Assembly (NCBI GenBank): GCA_021234155.1
Contig: JAJEKV010000034.1
Location: 4,147,491-4,211,490, forward strand
Source: Isoetes taiwanensis
Lineage: Eukaryota; Streptophyta; Lycopodiopsida; Isoetales; Isoetaceae
Direction of reading: 5' to 3'
DNA length: 64,000 nt
Shown here: positions 56,060 to 64,000 of the stretch, piece by piece
Numbering within the stretch: the stretch's first letter is position 1
Layout of the letters: every line of letters begins with the position of its first letter
Position numbers and translations under genes: made by a program
The notes under the pieces: model-generated
Seen by the model: only the letters and a program-made list of their open reading frames with translations
Told to the model about the DNA's origin: nothing
The model's database searches: none

Positions 56060-59000
56060 TAAAGGATGATAAATTCGAAACGATATTGGAAGTTGGCAAT
56101 ACTCTTTGTGTCATTCAAAAATATAGCAGCCAAGGTGCAAAATGGGCCACTCTGAGTGCTAATTTATTTCCAATCCTGAGTATCAAATGCTTGCTTGGCC
56201 TGTGCGAGTAGATCACTGGTGCCAACATTATTATCTTAGTACATTATCCTCCCGGTTATTCTGTACATCTAAAGTATAATTAGCCTTCTAAACCAACCCA
56301 ATAATATGATCTAAAAATTACCGATGTAAAAGATATCCACTAGAGATGAATAAACAGTCCAAATTACCTCAAATTTTGCATTAAAAATGAATAAAGAGTG
56401 CTTGATTATGCTATGTATTTTAGATAAGACCATCCAGAATATTCTCTAATAGAAAGAGTTATTACATAAAATCGAGGACCGAAGTCAAGGGCAAAGCGAC
56501 GACAAGAAAACCAGTAGCTCATAAGCAGGGTAGTACAAAATAAACGTGGTCTGGTTCATATCTCTTAAGGTGTCTGCATCCAGCATAACTTCTTCCTTCA
56601 AGGCTAATGTTTCTGAAGTCCTTGTACATGGATACCCTGCTAAAACTTTACTTGAGTACCACGCTAACACTGATAGTTATGGCACTTGCTTGCCTAGGAG
56701 CAAGGTAATCATAGTTGCAACTTACAAAAATGGTCGTCCCCTGAATGTTTCTTGCCCCTGCGTCAATTTCACCTTTGTGATGCTATGTATACTAGGCCAA
56801 GGTCTTCAATAAAGCAATCCAACATCCTTTCTATCATCTGAGAGCATTGGAATGTTGGTTGGGCGACCCAAAAGCAAAGCTATAAGAAGATAAAACAGTT
56901 CTCTGTTCATTCTTTTGTGAACTGGCAATCTCAAAGTCGGGTGAATCATGGCATTCATGTCTTTCTAAGCAGATGCACAGCTTCGGTACATCTCAAGCAC
57001 CATCCCTACTTTCGCATCATGTGGAAAACTATTGCTGAAGAATGCCATTATGCTACACACTGTTGCAACCAGTGAAGAATTCAATGGTGTAACTATAACC
57101 CCAACAACCCTAAGTTGATTCCATTCTATTTACTCTACAATTCAGAGATCTTTACCTGCTCCGGATGCACCGTAATAAAGCTGGAACCCTCGAAGAACCG
57201 CCACATAGACTCAATGTTGGATCAACTGGGTTTTCGCAAAGGCAGCTTGCTTGCTCGCGAAGAAACCTCATTGCCTTGCTCTCGAAGAAAGCCGGGATTG
57301 CTTGCAGAGCAAGAAATCAATATCCATATCCGCTACTCTTCAAACAAAAATTGGCTTCAAACTCTTGTCAATCGCTTCAAACAAATAGGCTCCAAACAAA
57401 TTACGTGCGAACATAAATTGTATATGAGTGATATATAATGGGCTATGCATAGATAAAAAACATATTTTGACCCTTTTGAAGCCTAGGGATTGTTTTATAA
57501 AAAAATGAGCTCCATTGTAAGTAAATGATGCAGTGGAGCTATTTAGAAAACAGATCATGGAATATGAAACATTATTTTTTGTAGAAGAACATATGATTTG
57601 ATTAAGTTTGCACAATTTGTTTCGTATTGCGGGAGGGTATTTACGCAGTGGTTGAGAATATGATTCTCAGATTGTATTGTATTTAAAACCGTAGTTTTGG
57701 CAGGAGTTGAGCTGCTTGTTTGTTTTGGATAAAAAATTTCTATTTGAGGGTGAAGTTTAGGGTGAAGTTTAGCAATGGTTCGAATAAGGAAATGGATCTT
57801 TCGAAATTGGAAGTTTTGGTGCCGAGATACGATGCTTCCGGTCTGTCGACATGCCAAAACCGACGGGCATGATATGTTAGAGCAGTGGTTGTGGCATGGA
57901 GTGGTTAGATTCTTTTTGCTAGTTTACTTTTGTTGTTTGCTTCTCCAGTTGCTTCGCCAGTGAGGAGCCATTCAGAAATGATTTTCTGTTGCTTTCATTC
58001 GTGAGATTTGTGCTGGAATCAATGTATGGCAAAGTATTTTAAACGAATATGAAAATTTCCTTCTAGTCGTAGGATGAACAGGCACCTACAAATATGGATG
58101 GAATTTATCCTAATAATAAAATTTTGGTTCGGAAAATTTCCTTCGAAACTCAGAAATAAAAGGATACTAAAACAAATTTATAGCCTACAAAGAAAAATAG
58201 ATTTTCGTATTAAATTGCAACAAAATTAACATAAACAAGTCATGTTCCTGTGAAAATGAGTCTGTAATTAGCAGCGTTTCGCCAATGAGTAGCTGCTACA
58301 GCAAAGTCTTCCATATTAGGTCCCTTCAATGAGATGCAAACCTAGACTGTAAATGATCCATCAAATGAATAACTTAAAAGCCACCAGACTAACTAGTTCT
58401 CTACAATGCGCTCCATGAACGACCACCGTAAACATAGCCCCATAAACCATTCTTAAATTACTCTTCTCAAAACACTAAAGAAACTGACAGGTTAAAATTT
58501 CCTCATGTCTAATCAGTAGAGTTGCCATTTGATTATTAAGAAAGCACAAGCATGCTGCCCAAACCCATCGATCTTCAAATCTATTGTATCTTTTGTTCCA
58601 AAGAGCACCAAGAAAGTCTGAAACATGAATTTATGTCGCCAAATTTGCACAGGCTTGAACATCCCGTCGCTCTCTGCCGAATTCGCCAAATTTTGAGCGT
58701 TACATTCGTTTCTTTTTTTGTAAAAATAGAAAATCATTAAGTTTTTTTAACCTTTTGTTACACTTTAGTTACATGCATAATAATGCATATGCATTAATAA
58801 TTAGTTAGAGTAGTATAGCCTTGGCCATTAAAAAAAAACATACTAGTAACTATATAAAAAAATATCCTATAACCTTTTCTTTGTACTGGAAAAAATCCTA
58901 CCCAGAAAAACATGAATCGGCTAAATCTTTATATGTCTCTATTTTGATCGGCCGTCCTGTTATATTTTCAATGAACCAAAAAATTATTTTTTGAACCGAA

Positions 59001-59870
59001 AATTCTGTGAAGCGCCTAGGACTTTGCCACACGATGGCTAGAACCGTTGCCCCTGGATTCCGGTGAGGTCAGCTTGGCGTGGAGGTTTGAATCCTCCAAG
59101 CCCTGTATTGTTTTTATCTCGTTTGCTTTGGGAGTTTCTGAAAGAGGCGCCATGTGAAATCAGAGCTGCTGGGCAGCGGTTTCTTGTGTTGCTTGGATAA
59201 GGCCGATTGTATTGCAGCAGTTCAGCCGGAGGCCGCCATTTTGGATGCTGTGATATTGATATGCTGAATTTTAAGACATAGGGGATAAAAAAGAAAAGTT
59301 CATGGCGGAGCGGACGTGATAAATTTCTTAAAAATTTAATTAAAACAAAACAAATATAAGCATAAAAATTACTTTGGTTTGCATGCCCACGATGTTCATC
59401 CAAAAAGGCAAAACAAATATAAGCATATAAGAATTACTTTCATTTGTTATTAGTGATGCTACAGCTGGCACAAAGTAAACCCATGGTTTGCTTGCCCACA
59501 ATGTTCATTAAAAAAGGCAGCATTAATTTACATCACTACTTTTCTCACTATCGCAATAGCAACCAAGCTACTTGGTTGTGTATCTCTGGCTCAATGTGTA
59601 TACCTGGTGTTTACCATTTCACCATTCAGCAAGCCATGGCAAGATCTGAATTGCAATACCTCAATAAATTTATTATGGAATTAAAAATGGCAGGGGCAAA
59701 AGTTGACGCTGCCGGACAGACCATGTCGACTCAAGAGCCACAACTGATCAACAAATTAGTAATAGATGACATTATACAGCAAGTACTTGTTACAAAAAGG
59801 TATACAATACATGTAAAATTCATCTGTTCCTCCAATCATATGTATAGACCTGTTCAGCATAGCATTAGCT
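56060..59870. other. Intergenic stretch without a supported gene
   Basis: AT-rich, with only short frames and no recognisable domain. A tRNA T-arm-like hairpin occurs near 59082-59098 but no cloverleaf could be built. The last exon of the Gbeta gene should lie in or beyond this stretch and was not found. Confidence 0.45.
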
Positions 59871-59905
59871 TACGTATCAGGAAAATAACAAAGAAAAATC
59901 CTTAC

Positions 59906-62572
59906 CCTTAAATGATTGTCCCAGCTTCCTGCACAGATGGCAGTCCCATCAGAAGAAACCCGCACACAACTAATCTGGTTTTGACGCTCATTGGAATTGG
60001 TCACTTTATGAATTTCCTGTGAAACAACAACAACAAAGAAATTAGAGAATGAGAAAATTATCACCTATCGAGATCTTTAGGTCATTTCTAAGATTAATGC
60101 AAGAATATGTTTTGCAGGAAAAAGGAATGCTGCACTGGAGATTATCAAGTAAGGTCAGAGGCATACTTGTCCACGCAGAGAATCCCATAATGTAAAACCA
60201 TCATGAAGATAACTGGCTATAAGTATGCGCCCCGATGAAGAGAATGCAATCGAAGTAACTGGTAATGTCCTACTGTACACTTGGAGCTCATAGCCATAGC
60301 GAGTATCAAAAATCTTGCACTTCCCATCATCTGATCCAGTGCCAAACCATCGGCCATCTGAAAGGAATTGTACTGCATTGATGTCTTTCGTGTGGCCATA
60401 GAATGTACAGTTTGGTCTAGGAGAACGGCAGTCCCACAGCCTTGCAGTCATATCACATGATCCAGATACAAACATATTTGAATCACTGGGGTTGATCGAC
60501 AAACTGCACCAATGAGATTCAGAATCACTAAAAAGGAACAGAAAGAATAACAAGCTGCTAATCCAAAAAAATAACAATAACATGAATGCCAAGCAAAAGG
60601 GATAGATTAGGGTAGGGCATCTTTATCCTGTGGACCTCATGCATCCTTTCTAAAGGAAGAGCCAGCTCTTTGACATGTGTGCTGTTTATCAGGTAGTGGT
60701 GTTATAAGAACTCTAATCTTTGGGACTGGAGCAGCAACATGCTTTGTACTCATGTATTTCATTAGCAAACATGATATAAATGTGCAAGGTTCTCAACATA
60801 GTTATGTCCAATTTGAGCAGCCACTGTGCACCCTTTTGGGTGGATGGCAAATAGCTCCAGCCTCTAACTTAGACCTCCATTTTGCGTGCTGCAATCTTAA
60901 ATCTATCATTAAGTGGTCCAATTATATGTTATTGACATGCTCAAGAAAAAAATCAACTTCACTTTCAATGTCCCTATGATAAACAATCGCTAACGATTGG
61001 ATATACAATCTTGTCTTTCACAGGACCAATAAATCTGTCATAATTTGGAACTGTTTTGGGCCAGAAAATAGAACTATTTATAAAGGAAAACGAATGACCT
61101 GTTGTCATGACATTAATTACAAATATCCAGCCTCTCTGCTTAGACCCTCCAATGTATGTTTAACAGGTAATTTGGAAGAGGAAAAAAAAACATTTCTTCC
61201 GAAGTTAACAAAATTTTTGAAACTCCTACATGAGCTCATAGTTACCTCATGACATCAAGAGTATGTCCTGCTGAGGGATTCCCTGCTGTGTCGCCTCCGA
61301 ACGTATGCAGGGGCTTACCAGATTCTATGTCCCATAAAATACACCCTCTATCACCGGAACTCGTAATAATTCTGCCACCGTGACCTGGCACATATTGACA
61401 GCAAGATATATAGCCTTTATGGCCACGCAGAACTTGCTTAGGCTGCATATTTTCCTCATCTGGGCTATCATTTAATTGGTAAATAGAACAACAATTGTCT
61501 AATCCTCCACAAGCAACTGTGCTGCCATCTGAAGAAAATGCACAAGTCATTACCCATTGACAGGGAAGCTTAAATGCATGGGTCTTCTGGCTAGTAAGAG
61601 CATTCCATACAATAAGCCGCCCATCTTGGGATGCGCTCACAATTCTGTCCCGGGGTTCTTCTCCATGTGACCAATCCAAGGAGTAAACCTATAACGACAA
61701 GTTTGACCCAATTTAAGTACTAAAAAGAAGCAGGCCTTTCATTACAAAGAAGCTAGTAAATAGGATGAAGAAAAATACTATGTTCAAATGCAGTGCTACA
61801 AGATAACGTGTTTCTTCTGCAATGCAACATGACTTTTGACACTTTGTTAATACTCTCCAAGACTGCAAACCCATATGGTACTTGCATGCTTTGCTTGATA
61901 GGAAGCATAAAACAGAAAACAGTTTAAAGAATGAATAAGAAACAAATTTATGGTTGCTGGAAAATGTTATTGCACATAGATTCAACGAAATAGATAATTC
62001 AACCACATAGACGGACTTCTATTCTCTAGTTTATGAAGATTCAGTCTTTGTTAACATTTCAGTTGCTAAGGTGCGAATCAAAATGCCCAACATAAGCTCA
62101 GCCTAGCTATGAACGCAAATAGTTACAAATATGCCACACCTTTCCCGTATGCCCCTGTAGTGTTCTACATAACTTGAAATTGATTGGAAACAAAGCCGAA
62201 TTAACCTCAATACTTCCGCTTGCAGATTCAGCAACTGCATGGTCAACTAGTGTTAGTGTGGAATCTAAATTACGTGCCAATTAAATTCTCATGGGATGAG
62301 CTAAGTTAAGCCTATGCCTAAAAGGTCATTTCTAGAACAAAAGATCCAATGCATATATGTCACCAAGCTTATTGGGTTTTCCTTGGATACAATGCAACCC
62401 AGGAAATCAGCAACAAGATTTCAATTAAAACCAAAGCGAAAAGATTAGGTAACTCACGGGTCCTATCTCTAAGCTTTATTCTGCCCTCCTCAAGTTGCCT
62501 CTGCAATGCCCTCCACCTTTCATTTGCCTCATTCAGATCATATCTCTCATTTATACCATTTGCAGACATCAT
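59906..62572 (-). CDS. AGB1: Heterotrimeric G-protein beta subunit (WD40), last exon not found
   Basis: Exons, minus strand: 62572-62458, 62264-62140, 61688-61246, 60527-60167, 60016-59906. Donors and acceptors are GT-AG with matching phases; 1155 nt, 385 residues. The N-terminal helix (residues about 10-38, NEANERWRALQRQLEEGRIK) would pair with Ggamma. The WD40 blades are clear: LCRTLQGHTGK, VYSLDW, RIVSASQDGRLIVWNALTSQ, LPCQWVMTCAFSSDGS, GYISCCQYVPGHGGRIITSS, CDMTARLWDCRSP, FGTGSDDGKCKIFDTRYGYE, CAGSWDNHLR. The final short exon (family: IWA..GGHRR..) is missing; it may be in unrecognised sequence, or the gene may be truncated. Between blade 1 and the helix there is an unusual ~28-residue insert (STLTLVDHAVAESASGS). 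The role is signalling from the plasma membrane with Galpha and Ggamma. Confidence 0.9.
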
Positions 62573-62904
62573 TGCAGAATCGCAAAACCTAACGCAGAAA
62601 CAGACTCAGCTCCTAAATCTGGCCGGCAATTTCCGCCATGACATTGTTCCTGTTTCTTGACCTCTGCCAGCTATCCTTCTTACTCTCCCAGGTAATGGGC
62701 CAATGCCGACATCCATAGCTGCCCTAACGGAGCTGCTTCCCCCCTGCTAGAGGCGCCGTAGCAGAGCCGGCCCTGCTGCCCAAGAACTGACCCTGATTAG
62801 TACGCGGTGTGAATCGGATCCTCCTTGTCATTTTCAGGTTTCGAATTGCCACATAGGTAGGAAATTAAAAATGTTACAAAGTCCCATGATAACATGTTGG
62901 TCCT

Positions 62905-63040
62905 GTGCTAGGAATTTCGGCTCTCTAGAAATTTAGGGCTCTAGAAATTTGGTCCTCTGCTAGGAATTAGAAATTTGGTTCTATGCTAGGAATTTCGACC
63001 CTCTAGAAATTTGGTCCTATGCTAGGAATTCTGACCATGC
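62905..63040. repeat. Short tandem block of 'ctctagaaatttggtcct' units
   Basis: Four or five variants of 'tgctaggaattt' and 'ctctagaaatttggtcct' alternate over about 135 bp. Confidence 0.8.
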
Positions 63041-63820
63041 ACTCTAGAAGAGCTCGAAAGTAAAATCTACCCAGTAATTCGCATGCATTTTATGTTAGGG
63101 AATTGGGCAATTACTTGATCTACCTCGTAGGGGCCTAAATTTGGATGCAGGGTCTGTATGCATCTCTGACTAAGTTCATGTTTAGTGCGTAGCCTGAACA
63201 TAATTGTTTTACTCGCATCATTATAGCCGGCACTCGGTGGTACTTTGGAGCCAAGAAGGTTCAAGGATTGTTTCTTGAATAAAATCCTTGAATCTTCTGA
63301 AGGTTAGCTTTTGTCCTTTGGAGATCATGTACATTTCTTGAAGGAAACCACTTATGGGTAAAAGCATGAAAGAGGATAGATACATCGTACTGAATTGAAG
63401 AAGAATTTATGTATTTTTGAGGTACATTTTAGGTGTACAGTGAGATACTCTGATTGGTCATTTTGTGGCATGATTGCAATAACATCCCTTGGCAAATTTG
63501 CAACAAACCCTTGACAACTCCTCGAATCTTGGCATACTGAATCGTACTCAGGTTGAATGGGTCCGCCCCTCTCTTTCCAACATTTTTGCCCATTCCATAA
63601 CGAACACCAAACAAAATTCCAAAAAAGAAACATATATTAATTCAAGCTTCAAGAAATATCAATCAATTTCAATCTACACATGGAGGGCAAGAACTCTACT
63701 GGAAGCAATGGTTCTAATGGTCCAGAACAAAGATTAGTTTTTGGAGCTCATTTGTTGCAGGTGACAGGTTCTTTCTTTGGGAAAGTTACTGAAATACCCT
63801 TATTGTTTGTTAAAATTATC

Positions 63821-63847
63821 GAAATGCCCCTCAACTAGGGGCATTTC
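63821..63847. repeat. Perfect 10-bp hairpin
   Basis: GAAATGCCCC, a 7-base loop, GGGGCATTTC. 'ttactgaaat' at 63786 and 'atttcagtaa' at 63843 extend the symmetry, suggesting the end of a foldback element. Confidence 0.7.
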
Positions 63848-64000
63848 AGTAAAAATAGTAATTTTTTGCTGATAATTCGAATGCAAACATGCCCTTCAAA
63901 TGAATTGTAGAGAATGATGAGAGCTTTCCAACAAGTATAACGTCGTCTGATTTAAAAGATTGCAGCATTAAGTTATGACTTATTTTGCTCTTAAAATTTT

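Larger units (their letters stand above)
62573..64000. other. Upstream of Gbeta: no supported gene
   Basis: Begins with a relatively GC-rich 5' UTR/promoter-like stretch (62600-62800). A short-tandem block follows at 62905-63040, then AT-rich sequence. Confidence 0.45.

Noticed and set aside
57115-57438. Frame of about 107 codons in the 56-59 kb spacer
   Set aside because: No recognisable domain, overlapping equally long alternative frames, and no splice or start support.
59020-59110. Possible tRNA gene (T-arm GGAGG-TTTGAAT-CCTCC and partly pairing acceptor ends)
   Set aside because: No acceptable D-arm or anticodon stem, and one acceptor mismatch. At best an organellar tRNA relic.

Overview
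This window is nuclear DNA of a land plant. It is AT-rich, genes are split by short GT-AG introns, and the recognisable host genes are plant types: an NADPH-dependent alkenal double-bond reductase (two copies), a WAK/LRK10-like receptor kinase and a heterotrimeric G-protein beta subunit. About half of the rest is mobile-element debris: Ty1/copia, a chromodomain Ty3 fragment, several LINE remnants, a DIRS-like tyrosine-recombinase retroelement and MITEs. The mix (DIRS-like element, abundant LINE relics) would suit a non-flowering plant such as a fern, lycophyte or bryophyte, but the sequence alone does not fix the clade.

Layout. 1-1400: a broken member of an unrecognised gene family (family 'A'), minus strand. 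About 1118-12994 and 24282-31946: two copies of one segmental duplication, each carrying an intact six-exon reductase gene (342 codons, minus strand) and the same LINE-tail, microsatellite and palindrome landmarks. The left copy was later hit by a 4865-bp copia element (5543-10407) in intron 5. The right copy keeps the empty site, and the intron lengths agree to the base (494 bp without the element). 12995-14600: a copy-specific, relatively GC-rich block. 13.7 and 15.8 kb: two copies of one ~320-bp MITE. 16.4-17.7 kb: a second, also broken family-A member on the plus strand. 19.4-22.1 kb: a large uninterrupted reading frame that looks like a transposase of an uncharacterised type. 22.7-24.26 kb: the 3' end of a chromovirus, cut off exactly where the second duplication copy starts.

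33.5-34.0 kb: three miRNA-like hairpins, two in tandem and one inverted, whose stems differ by compensatory changes. 34.7-37.3 kb: receptor kinase gene, three exons, 603 codons. 39.5-40.7 kb: a degenerate satellite-like array built on GATTCT motifs. 41.9-43.9 kb: a dead LINE. 44.2-47.3 kb: a decayed DIRS-like element with RT, RNase H and tyrosine-recombinase regions. 49.3-51.3 kb: more LINE pieces. 52.4-56.0 kb: a decayed multi-exon locus with a RING-like finger and an Ulp1/C48 protease domain. 59.9-62.6 kb: Gbeta gene, five exons found, last short exon not found. The ends and several spacers hold no gene I can support.

The items most worth follow-up are the covarying hairpin cluster, the large transposase-like ORF, the DIRS-like element, family A, and the dated copia insertion with three coding lesions but substitution-free LTRs. 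All calls come from reading the sequence; no database search was run.
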